Below are positions 1 to 8,214 of a DNA stretch of 64,000 bases, piece after piece. The notes beneath the pieces are model-generated. The model searched no databases, had not been told where the DNA came from, and was given only the letters and a program-made list of their open reading frames with translations. The translations under genes and the position numbers were made by a program. Location of the stretch: the NCBI GenBank assembly GCA_022827225.1, contig JAJDTJ010000092.1:62001-126000 (forward strand), given 5' to 3'. Position 1 is the stretch's first letter. Every line of letters starts with the position of its first letter. This DNA is from Candidatus Poribacteria bacterium (lineage in GTDB: Bacteria; Poribacteria; WGA-4E; WGA-3G).

Positions 1-1
1 T

Positions 2-193
2 GATGGACTGTCGTATAGAAGAATTGATGTTGATGTTGGCGATACGTCCGCCTTAGCGAGCGAACTCTGGCGTATCTTCCTCATCGCAATGGTGTTAGCA
101 CTCATTGTGGAAGCAGTGTTGAGTTTACCAAGCCGAAAAACCGAAAGCAGCCCTTTAATGGACATTGCAGTCGCTGATGGGACAGCCGAATAA
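2..193 (+). CDS. C-terminal end of a BatA-like membrane protein (5' partial)
   Basis: The window opens inside a reading frame of about 63 residues that ends at a TAA. It has one clear transmembrane helix (FLIAMVLALIVEAVL) followed by a short basic/polar tail. In planctomycete- and poribacterium-type operons, a protein with an N-terminal BatA domain and a C-terminal membrane anchor precedes the VWA membrane protein. That VWA gene is present further downstream, so I infer this is the BatA-like partner, but no diagnostic domain is inside the window. What is seen is only the anchor. The gene is followed by 627 bp of repeat-rich non-coding DNA and a probable foreign gene, which separates it from its expected neighbour. 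Confidence 0.6.
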   Translation, partial: DGLSYRRIDVDVGDTSALASELWRIFLIAMVLALIVEAVLSLPSRKTESSPLMDIAVADGTAE

Positions 194-380
194 CGATTGG
201 TGTGCGGCCCCGGATGAATGTTATATCTGCCTTTAACAAGTTTGATTTTCCACCTCTTAAGCGGGATAAGAGGTTTACTAAACTTTGGATGATTTTTAAA
301 GTTTTTGTTTTATTGCTTTGGTGATAGAAACCCAAAGGACTTTGATACTATCAAGTGCTCTGCTTATTCAAAACAACCTC

Positions 381-460
381 TTTAGTCCCGTAGGGACGAT
401 ATGTTTATAGAAATGAGTTCCGTCCCGCCATTTAGCCCCGTAGGGGCGATATGTGAACAG
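381..460. repeat. Two copies of a short CCCGTAGGG palindromic repeat
   Basis: Two units about 50 bp apart share TTTAGYCCCGTAGGG followed by RCGATATGT. The core of each is a small palindrome (CCC-GTA-GGG, extended to CCCC-GTA-GGGG in the second). They look like a dispersed intergenic repeat and not a regulatory site for one gene. Confidence 0.6.
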
Positions 461-627
461 GATTGTGGCTTCGGTAAGACTCGGATATTTACAAACAGAA
501 GGTTTCACTGCTATGTCGGTTTGTTGTGTTTTCCCCGAGTTCCGTCTCAGCACAAACCCTTAGAAAAATCTGAATTATCAAACGTGTTGACTTCTTACTG
601 TAGAACAGGATAGAATTAGTTATAAAT

Positions 628-748
628 AGGACTTACGCAGGTTGCTCTTTTGTACCATAGGCTGTTAGCCTGTGCACTGAGAACGTCTCTGTTTTTTGAG
701 AGTTTACCCGCTAACGGAGCGTCATATCGTCAAAATTGCGTAAGTCCT
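628..748. mobile_element. 121-bp MITE-like element, copy A
   Basis: The unit begins AGGACTTACGCA and ends TGCGTAAGTCCT, a perfect 12-bp terminal inverted repeat. It has no coding capacity. A second intact copy of identical length lies near 24.7 kb and a degenerate copy near 23.6 kb. The two intact copies are nearly identical over the full length. This suggests a non-autonomous element moved by a transposase not present in this window. No target duplication is obvious at the flanks. Confidence 0.75.
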
Positions 749-820
749 GTATAAAATGAATTTTCAACGCACTGTAATAATCGGGCAGTATTTATGCCGT
801 AAATCATTTGGAGGTATAAA

Positions 821-3800
821 GTGAACATTGATACTATTTTTACCCTAACAAATGAACATCTTAATCGACTTGATCAAAATACTGCGGTTGATTTCTTTCA
901 AAAGTTACTTTGGGCAGAGGCTCGAAGACTGGGAATTGAGCTTAGTAAGATTAATATCTCACGCAGAGTTAATGTCCAAGATGGCGGAATTGATGCCACT
1001 GTTAATGACACTCAAGTTCCAACAGGAAGTGGTTTAATTAAGTTAGGAAAAACCTGTTATCAAATTAAATCGGGAGAAACGAAGCCGAATATTAAGGATG
1101 AACTTTTCGGCAGCGGAAATGATGCAAATGAACAAAACCTTAAAAAGGGCATTCAAGCTTGTTTTGAAGATGAATCTGGTGGAACTTACGTTTTAGTCTG
1201 CACCGGGATAGACCTTGTTGATCGCGAACATAGAGAGATTCTGACTGACGTTATGAACTACTTAGCGCAATGTGGTTATCAAGATCCCAAGGTTGAAGTG
1301 TGGAGCCAAAATAATCTTATCGCCTTTCTTGAGTCGTTTCCATCCTTATCGTTATGGGTCAATGGGAACGATCGAGGGTTTTTTCAAACGCATCAGAGTT
1401 GGTCTGAAGATGCGACTATGCGAGTTTCATTTGTTTCAGGAGAATCACAAGACGATCAAATCTTGGAGATCCAAGAAAAATTAAGGCAAAATAACGACAC
1501 TATTCACGCGCGAGTATTGGGTGAACCAGGTATCGGAAAGACGAAGCTTGTTTTGGAAGCCACAAAGGATGAAGATTTAGCTCCGCTTGTTATTTATTGC
1601 ACCGCTTCTCAATTTCGTGACAGCATTTTGATGAACGAAATTCTCAGAGACGATAATAGTTTTTCTGCCATTTTAATAATCGATGAGTGTAATCCGGACA
1701 GTAGATCATATATCTGGAATAAACTGAGATATCGCGGATCAAGGATTAAATTGATTACTATATACAACGACTATGAGGAAAAATCCGGAGGTATTGACTA
1801 CTATGATGTGCCTCCGCTTGATAATGAACGGATTTGCGGGATTGTTCAGGATTATATAAGTATGTCTGATACTGAAGCCAATAGATGGGCTGAACTTTGC
1901 AGTGGTTCGCCAAGAGTCGCACATGTTATCGGTGGCAACTTGGTGAACCATCCAGAGGATTTGCTCAAACCTCCTGGAACAGTTGATATCTGGGAACGTT
2001 ATATTGTTGCTGGGGACGACCCAAACAGTGAACAGGTGAAACAACGAAGGTTGGTCCTTCAATATCTTGCACTTTTTAAGCGGTTTGGATATGAACGATC
2101 TGTTGCTTCAGAGGCAGAAGCAATCGCCCAAAAAATTAAAACTGCTGATGATCAGATCACTTGGGATAAATTCCAATCAATAATTCATCATCTTAGGGAA
2201 CGGAAAATACTTCAAGGTGAATATACACTTTATATTACGCCAAAAGCACTTCACATTAAACTATGGACGCAGTGGTGGGAAATTCGCCGTTCGACCTTCA
2301 GACTTGAGGACTTCACTCAAGGTCTAGAACAAGAGCAAGAATTAATTGAGTATTTCTATGAGATGTTTGTCTACGCAGCCGAATCGGAAGCGGCATTAAG
2401 AGTCGTCAAGGAACTCCTTGGACCCAATGGACCTTTTACGGATAATGAGTATCTGAAGACAAGGTTGGGTAGCCGTTTTTTTCTCGCTTTGACTGAAGCA
2501 GACCCAGAATCTGCTTTAAGATGCCTAATGCGGACGATAGGGACTTGGGATAAAGAAGCCCTGTTAGAATTTACTGATGGACGGAGATCTGTGATATGGG
2601 CTCTTGAAAAAATTGCTATGTGGCGAAAGTTGTTCCCTGATGCAGCACGATTACTCCTTGCGCTCGGTGAAGCGGAAAATGAAAGAATATCGAACAATGC
2701 AAGTGGAGTATTTGCTGAACTTTTCTCATTAGGACCAGGCGCGGTAGCTCCTACAGAAGCATCTCCAAAAGAACGTTTACCTGTTTTAAAGGAAGCATTC
2801 GAGTCTGGCTCAAAAGAACGACGAACCCTTGCCCTTAAAGCTTGCCGTAAAGGTTTGATATCCGACCATTTCTCACGGACATCTGGAGCAGAATACCAGG
2901 GTTTACGAAAGGAACCAGACCTTTGGTACCCAAAAACATACTCTGAGTGGCGGGAAGCCTATCGTTCTTTATGGCAACTCCTCTTTGAACAATTAGAGCA
3001 TTTACCTGAAGATGAACGGAAAAAAGCTGTGGGAATACTGCTTGGATACGCGGGTTCACTTGGTAGAATACCCGATTTAGGCGATATGGTTGTGAACACA
3101 GTTACAACAATTATTAAAAACAAATATGCAAGCGAAAAACAGATCATTGGGTCAATTAACCGAATGTTGTTTCATGATGATTCTTATGTGGAAAACAAAG
3201 GTCTACCGGCAGAAATCAGACAACGTTTTGAACAGCTCCGAGATGACTTGATTGGATCCGACTTTCATTCGCTAATGCAACGGTATGTTGGAATGGATCT
3301 ACCTGAAGATGAAATCCTCGAACACAAGGACGGGGTTAATCCGGTTCAACCCTACCTTGAAACACTAGCGAAACAATCTATAGATAATCCCATTCTTCTG
3401 GAATCGGAACTACCATGGCTTGTGACTCCCGAGGCAAAGAATGGAAACAAATTTGGATATGAACTCGGAAAAATAGATGAAAGTCATTCACTTCTACCAA
3501 TGCTTCTTGACGCTCAACGAAATGCGGGAGAGAATGCAAGTGCTTATTTCCTCGGTGGTTATTTTCATGCCATCTTTGATACGGACTTAACGCTATGGGA
3601 GCAACAACTTGACACTCTCTGCAAGGATATCACACTTAACGCAATAATACCGTCGCTCACATACCCCTCGGGTCTAACTGATCAAGCGGGACTTCGCATT
3701 CTTAATCTTGCGGAAAATGGTGTTATTGATATCAACGAATTTGAATTTTTCATATTCCAGAATGCAATTACTAGCTTATCCGAAAAGGTCTTTGAAACAT

Positions 3801-4639
3801 GGATAAAATTTCTCTTAAATAACACGGATAGATCAGCTGTAGAGATTGCATTAAAGTTGTTCTCCAATTACTATATTTCTCGAAAATTAAAACCCACTTT
3901 ACCTTGTGAACTGACCTTCCGACTCCTTTCACATCCAGAATTGTTTAAAGAATCCGACGATTATCGGTATGATACAATGACGGATTTCTATTGGACAGAA
4001 ACCGCAAAGGAGTTACTATATTTTCATCCGCGAAAGGCTTTAGAGTTAGTACAACGCATGCTGATTCCATTCGGAAGTGATAGAACAATTTTTGATGCTT
4101 TCTCACAGAGTTGCTCTTTTCTCACAGAAGCAACAAAAAAATATCCGGCGGAGGTTTGGGAGTACGTTAGTAAGTACTTGGGTGATCGCGGTAATTTTTC
4201 AAGAACTATGTCTATAGGAAGATGGCTTAAAGAAGCGGATCTTTCTGAAACGGAAAAAGAAAAAGGCGCACTAACTTTAATTCCACGCGAAAAAATTTGG
4301 GAATGGGTTGATGGAGACATAGAAAATAGAGCGAGGTATCTTGCTCGTGAATTTGTCCCTAAAACCCTTTTGATAGAAGAGTGGCATGACTCTCTGGCAC
4401 GTGATCTTCTCGTTCGGTATGGAGATCGTGAAGACGTTAGAGGGACATTGATATCGAATTATTCAACAGAAGTATTCTGGGGATCCGCTAGTTTACACTA
4501 TGAAGAGAAACTACGGAAATTAGTTGATATCCAGGATACTGATGATGACAAAAAGGTCAATTATTGGATTGATGAATATATCCTCTTTTTAAAAGAGCAA
4601 ATTGAGGATGCAAAAATCCGCGAAGAAAGAATGTTTTAG
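821..4639 (+). CDS. PD-(D/E)XK nuclease-STAND NTPase, Avs-like candidate defence protein
   Basis: The 1272-residue protein starts at GTG behind a GGAGG site. Residues 25-85 carry a restriction-endonuclease-like (Mrr/PD-(D/E)XK) signature: a helix Glu (E33), D54-G-G-I-D58, then Q81-I-K83. A P-loop follows with Walker A GEPGIGKTK (K240, T241), Walker B ILIIDE (D288, E289), and a G-S-P motif near 362 typical of STAND ATPases. Residues about 400-1272 are helical and repeat-like with no recognisable family, the usual place for a ligand sensor. Nuclease + STAND + helical sensor is the Avs plan: target recognition triggers DNA cleavage. The gene interrupts an otherwise conserved operon, is visibly more A+T-rich than its neighbours, and has an inverted-repeat element just upstream, all consistent with transfer. 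The defence role is inferred. It could instead act in another STAND signalling process. Confidence 0.75.
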   Translation: MNIDTIFTLTNEHLNRLDQNTAVDFFQKLLWAEARRLGIELSKINISRRVNVQDGGIDATVNDTQVPTGSGLIKLGKTCYQIKSGETKPNIKDELFGSGNDANEQNLKKGIQACFEDESGGTYVLVCTGIDLVDREHREILTDVMNYLAQCGYQDPKVEVWSQNNLIAFLESFPSLSLWVNGNDRGFFQTHQSWSEDATMRVSFVSGESQDDQILEIQEKLRQNNDTIHARVLGEPGIGKTKLVLEATKDEDLAPLVIYCTASQFRDSILMNEILRDDNSFSAILIIDECNPDSRSYIWNKLRYRGSRIKLITIYNDYEEKSGGIDYYDVPPLDNERICGIVQDYISMSDTEANRWAELCSGSPRVAHVIGGNLVNHPEDLLKPPGTVDIWERYIVAGDDPNSEQVKQRRLVLQYLALFKRFGYERSVASEAEAIAQKIKTADDQITWDKFQSIIHHLRERKILQGEYTLYITPKALHIKLWTQWWEIRRSTFRLEDFTQGLEQEQELIEYFYEMFVYAAESEAALRVVKELLGPNGPFTDNEYLKTRLGSRFFLALTEADPESALRCLMRTIGTWDKEALLEFTDGRRSVIWALEKIAMWRKLFPDAARLLLALGEAENERISNNASGVFAELFSLGPGAVAPTEASPKERLPVLKEAFESGSKERRTLALKACRKGLISDHFSRTSGAEYQGLRKEPDLWYPKTYSEWREAYRSLWQLLFEQLEHLPEDERKKAVGILLGYAGSLGRIPDLGDMVVNTVTTIIKNKYASEKQIIGSINRMLFHDDSYVENKGLPAEIRQRFEQLRDDLIGSDFHSLMQRYVGMDLPEDEILEHKDGVNPVQPYLETLAKQSIDNPILLESELPWLVTPEAKNGNKFGYELGKIDESHSLLPMLLDAQRNAGENASAYFLGGYFHAIFDTDLTLWEQQLDTLCKDITLNAIIPSLTYPSGLTDQAGLRILNLAENGVIDINEFEFFIFQNAITSLSEKVFETWIKFLLNNTDRSAVEIALKLFSNYYISRKLKPTLPCELTFRLLSHPELFKESDDYRYDTMTDFYWTETAKELLYFHPRKALELVQRMLIPFGSDRTIFDAFSQSCSFLTEATKKYPAEVWEYVSKYLGDRGNFSRTMSIGRWLKEADLSETEKEKGALTLIPREKIWEWVDGDIENRARYLAREFVPKTLLIEEWHDSLARDLLVRYGDREDVRGTLISNYSTEVFWGSASLHYEEKLRKLVDIQDTDDDKKVNYWIDEYILFLKEQIEDAKIREERMF

Positions 4640-4657
4640 CACATTCGGGGGCGTAAA

Positions 4658-6931
4658 ATGCAAGAACAACAGGGAAGTTTGGAATTTCTTTCAAGCGGTT
4701 CCATTACAGTCTTGGGGCTGCTGGTGATCGCTGTAACGGGTGTCTTGTGCTGGTTGGCGTGGCACCGCAGCGGTTATCGCAAACAGACCGGGTGGCTTGA
4801 GTTACTACGTTTCGTGTTGGTCGGTTTGGTTATCGTCACGCTGAATCAACCCGAATGGCTGAAGACGCAACCGCCGGATCGACGTTCAACCCTCGCCGTG
4901 CTCTGGGACCAATCCAGAAGCATGGAGACACGAGATGTTCTTGATAGTGAGAGTGTCTCAGGTGAACCTTCTGTTCAACCGAAGAGCCGTGCTGAAACGA
5001 TTCAACCGCTGATGTCCGAGGCGGTCTGGACAGGCGAATCCACATCTGTTACAGCGAACGCACAGGATGCAGACGATCTCAATGTCGTATTTGAGCCATT
5101 CTCTTCGGCGTTAGACCCGCCAGAAGAAGCAACGGATCTGAATGCCGGGCTGTCCCACGTTCTGGACAACCATACCAATCTTCGCGGCGTAGTGCTGTTA
5201 TCAGATGGCGATTGGAACATCGGCAACTCGCCAGTAGAGGCAGCCACACGATTTCGGATGAAAGGGATCCCCGTATTCGCTGTCGGTGTCGGCAGTAGGG
5301 TACCGCTCCCGGACCTTGAGTTAGTTCGGATGGACGCACCGACTTTTGCCGTGGTTAATAAACAGGTGCGTATTCCCTTTGTTGTACGGAGCACTTTGGG
5401 ACAGGATCGAGATGTCCGCGTCACACTTAATATAAATAAAAAATCAGAATCCACACCTGCTACTGCTGAAGAACAAATTACCAAAGTTGTCCGGGTGCCA
5501 GCGATGCGCCAAGCACAAGATAATATCGTCTGTACGTTGCCAGCGACCGGGGAGTACACATTAAGCCTGCGTATCGCCAAAGATGCTGAGGAGTTGATAC
5601 CCGAAAATAATGAGATTTCCGCACCCATATCTATACGTGAAGAGCAATTGAAAGTGCTTGTCGTCGAATCTTATCCACGATGGGAATACCGGTATCTACG
5701 GAACGCTTTGGAGCGGGATCCCGGTGTTGAAGTGACATGCCTCCTTTTTCATCCCGAATTGCCGAAAGTCGGCGGCGGTCGCAGTTATATTAAGCGTTTT
5801 CCTGACGCGCGAGAATTGAGTCGTTACGATGTCGTATTCCTTGGCGATGTCGGTATCAAAGAGGGACAACTAACTGTTGAACAGACACAGGAATTAAGGA
5901 AATTAGTCAGTGCACAGGCTTCCGGACTCGTCTTTATGCCAGGGCGTAATGGGTCGCAGGATTCATTGATCTCAGGACCGCTCGGGGACCTCTATCCAGT
6001 CGTCTTGGATCCCGCAACCCCTGAAGGTGTCGGGTCAAGTGCTCAAGGATATTTCGCACTCACTGCCTCTGGGCAGCGGAGTTTACTAACGCGCCTTGGA
6101 GATACCGATGAGGATAACAGCGGCGTGTGGCGTAAACTCCCCGGATTTTTCTGGTACGCCGGGGTCAAGCGCGCCAAGGTCGGCACCGAGACACTTGCAG
6201 TACACGACCAAGTCGCGACCGCCGCAGGACGGGTGCCGCTAATCGTAACCAAAACTTATGGCACCGGCAAAGTCCTATTTATGGGAACTGACAGCGCTTG
6301 GCGCTGGCGACAAGGCGTTGAAGATAAATACCACTATCGATTCTGGAGTCAGGTCGCACGGTGGATGGCATACCGACGACAGATGGCGCAGAGCGAGTCG
6401 ATACGGCTCTTCTATTCACCGGATCGACCCAACGTTGATGATGTCTTGACGCTGAATGCCAACGCTATCGACAATGTAGGCGGACCCTTGGATAGCGGCA
6501 CCGTTGTCGTACAAGCCATTTCGCCATCCGGTAAGACACAGACAATCCAGCTCCAACCCGGCACAGAGGATTTGGCAGGATTGTTCGTCGGTTCGTTTGT
6601 ACCGAAAGAACCCGGCAACTATCGCCTCCTCGCAAGCAGTAGCGAAACCGGTGCCTCTGTACAAACCGATCTCTCGGTACAAGGCTTAAATCGCGAACAG
6701 CAGGGACGATTGGCACGTTTTGATGTATTAGAGGAGATTGCCAAGATTACCGATGGTAAATTGGTAGCCATCTCTGAAGTGCCGAATCTATTAGAGTATC
6801 TCGCAGCGTTACCAGAACCCGAACCGACTGTCCATCGGACACGCATCTGGGCACATCCCTTATGGGCAGGTATCTTAATCTTTTTACTCGGCGTATTCTG
6901 GGTCGCCAGAAAGATGACAGGCTCCATATAG
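4658..6931 (+). CDS. VWA-domain membrane protein with GATase1-like domain
   Basis: The 757-residue protein has two N-terminal membrane helices (about 15-36 and 47-63). A VWA domain follows with a MIDAS motif D84-Q-S-R-S88 and a downstream VVLLSDGDWNIG segment. After a beta-rich linker, a glutamine-amidotransferase-like Rossmann segment begins near residue 330 (VLVVESYPRWEYRYL). A single helix close to the C-terminus (about 730-750) completes it. This is the standard VWA partner in BatA-type membrane operons of Planctomycetes and relatives, where metal-dependent VWA proteins are thought to assemble a complex at the membrane; substrates are unknown. The start is an ATG 18 bp after the STAND gene behind GGGGGCG. 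Its natural upstream partner is probably the truncated gene at the window start. Confidence 0.8.
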   Translation: MQEQQGSLEFLSSGSITVLGLLVIAVTGVLCWLAWHRSGYRKQTGWLELLRFVLVGLVIVTLNQPEWLKTQPPDRRSTLAVLWDQSRSMETRDVLDSESVSGEPSVQPKSRAETIQPLMSEAVWTGESTSVTANAQDADDLNVVFEPFSSALDPPEEATDLNAGLSHVLDNHTNLRGVVLLSDGDWNIGNSPVEAATRFRMKGIPVFAVGVGSRVPLPDLELVRMDAPTFAVVNKQVRIPFVVRSTLGQDRDVRVTLNINKKSESTPATAEEQITKVVRVPAMRQAQDNIVCTLPATGEYTLSLRIAKDAEELIPENNEISAPISIREEQLKVLVVESYPRWEYRYLRNALERDPGVEVTCLLFHPELPKVGGGRSYIKRFPDARELSRYDVVFLGDVGIKEGQLTVEQTQELRKLVSAQASGLVFMPGRNGSQDSLISGPLGDLYPVVLDPATPEGVGSSAQGYFALTASGQRSLLTRLGDTDEDNSGVWRKLPGFFWYAGVKRAKVGTETLAVHDQVATAAGRVPLIVTKTYGTGKVLFMGTDSAWRWRQGVEDKYHYRFWSQVARWMAYRRQMAQSESIRLFYSPDRPNVDDVLTLNANAIDNVGGPLDSGTVVVQAISPSGKTQTIQLQPGTEDLAGLFVGSFVPKEPGNYRLLASSSETGASVQTDLSVQGLNREQQGRLARFDVLEEIAKITDGKLVAISEVPNLLEYLAALPEPEPTVHRTRIWAHPLWAGILIFLLGVFWVARKMTGSI

Positions 6932-6943
6932 ATGGACCTATCA

Positions 6944-6990
6944 GTATGGGGGTTTTGCTTGGGGGTTCTTCTATGTTACCCAACCCATAC
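6944..6990. repeat. Imperfect inverted repeat downstream of VWA gene
   Basis: GTATGGG and CCCATAC lie 33 bp apart. Inside them TTGGG and CCCAA continue the pairing, so the transcript could form a long hairpin just after the VWA stop codon. There is no T-run, so a Rho-independent terminator is not supported. It resembles the other GGGTT/AACCC palindromes in the window. Confidence 0.5.
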
Positions 6991-7080
6991 CGCAACTCAA
7001 AATGTAGATAGACAACCGTCGTCAAATATGGTATCATATAGCCGTATATTAAGAGCCGAAAAAGAATAGGGGAATTTGTC

Positions 7081-8082
7081 ATGAGCGATAACTATAAAGT
7101 AGCAGTCGTCGGTTGCGGCGGGATTTCTCACATGCACACTGGCTGGTATGTCAGAGAACCGAGAGCAACCCTGACAGCAATTGCAGATATTGACCAAGAA
7201 CGTGTAAAAGCCTATGGTGAACAATACGGGGTCGAAAAACAGTATACCGATTACATTGAGATGCTCGAAACAGAGGATATCGATATTGTTTCGGTGTGTA
7301 CGCGTCCGAAACTCCACGCACCCGTCGTCATTGAAGTCGCAAAACGCGGGGTCAAAGGGATCCTTTCTGAGAAACCGATGGCGGAAAACCTCGGACAGGC
7401 ACGTGAGATGCTCGAAACCTGTTCAGAACACAATGTGAAGTTAGCCATTGACCATCAGGTACGGTTTTCTGCACCTTACGTTGCCGCGAAACAGATGATT
7501 GCTGACGGTCAGATCGGTGAACTCTTCCGAATTCACGGTGTCTGTGGCGGCGGCGACCTCAAGGACAATGCGACACATACTGTCGATCTTATGCGATATA
7601 TCTACGGCGACCATCCTGTTACGTGGGTGGTAGGTCAAATTGAGCGGATCGGCGCGCCGATGAAATACGATCTACACTCCGAAAATTTCGCGCTCGGCTA
7701 CTTCAAATTTGAAAGTAATGTCCGGGGGATCATTGAATCCGGTAGCGATACCGCACCCGGCTATCACCATATTTACTGTTATGGAACAAGTGGCGAAATT
7801 GAACTCGCTGCCCCAGGGGGACCCTCGCTCCGTATACGCAACGAGCAGTCCGGCGGCGCATGGGTAACACCAGAATTGTCTGCCGAGAGTAACCCCGTAC
7901 AAGACCTGATCGCAGCGATTGACGAGGACCGGGAACACCGCTCAAGCGGCTACCAAGGCTACGCCTCCTTGGAACTCCTTATGGCGATCTATGAGTCGTC
8001 CCGGAAACGCCAGCGGATTTACCTACCCATGGAGGAGATGGAATCGCCATTGACATTGATGGTTGATGATGGCTGGGTATAG
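7081..8082 (+). CDS. Gfo/Idh/MocA family NAD(P)-dependent oxidoreductase
   Basis: The 333-residue protein has an N-terminal Rossmann fold with G-C-G-G-I-S (about 12-17), an acidic residue after strand 2 (AIADID), and the family motif SEKPMA near 98-103 that contributes the catalytic-site lysine. The C-terminal half is the usual beta-sheet substrate domain. Family members oxidise or reduce sugars, inositols and related polyols with NAD(P). The substrate cannot be predicted. The start is the ATG behind AATAGGGGAATTTGTC; 149 bp separate it from the VWA gene, so it may have its own promoter. It sits between the VWA gene and the DUF4175-like gene without an obvious functional link. Confidence 0.88.
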   Translation: MSDNYKVAVVGCGGISHMHTGWYVREPRATLTAIADIDQERVKAYGEQYGVEKQYTDYIEMLETEDIDIVSVCTRPKLHAPVVIEVAKRGVKGILSEKPMAENLGQAREMLETCSEHNVKLAIDHQVRFSAPYVAAKQMIADGQIGELFRIHGVCGGGDLKDNATHTVDLMRYIYGDHPVTWVVGQIERIGAPMKYDLHSENFALGYFKFESNVRGIIESGSDTAPGYHHIYCYGTSGEIELAAPGGPSLRIRNEQSGGAWVTPELSAESNPVQDLIAAIDEDREHRSSGYQGYASLELLMAIYESSRKRQRIYLPMEEMESPLTLMVDDGWV

Positions 8083-8097
8083 TATTTAGAGAAAGAT

Positions 8098-8205
8098 GGC
8101 TATCGGCAATTGGCTATCGGAAACTATCAGCAAAGAGGTATCTGATTTAACAAACATTCTCTTTGCTGATGGCTGACGGCTGTCGGCTGATGGCTAATCA
8201 CAAGG
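8098..8205. repeat. Intergenic GCTATCGG / GCTGATGGCT repeat with hairpin
   Basis: Direct repeats of GGCTATCGG are followed by repeats of GGCTGATGGCT and GGCTGTCGGCTG. A perfect 12-bp stem (ATCAGCAAAGAG with CTCTTTGCTGAT) spans 8126-8170. The repeat fills almost the whole gap between two genes and ends just before the AAGGAG site of the next gene. No coding potential is seen. Confidence 0.65.
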
Positions 8206-8214
8206 AGATCTTTC

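Larger units (their letters stand above)
194..820. other. Repeat-rich intergenic region without a supported gene
   Basis: No reading frame here has a credible start or protein-like composition. The stretch holds two copies of a CCCGTAGGG-centred palindrome, a complete 121-bp inverted-repeat element, and the GGAGG ribosome site of the next gene. Short frames crossing the repeats are rejected as chance. The region looks like the left flank of an inserted segment. Confidence 0.7.

Noticed and set aside
401..613. 70-codon + strand frame near the left edge
   Set aside because: It runs through the CCCGTAGGG repeats and has no ribosome site.
5002..5628. 208-codon - strand frame
   Set aside because: It is the antisense shadow of the VWA gene, whose motifs and operon position are clear.
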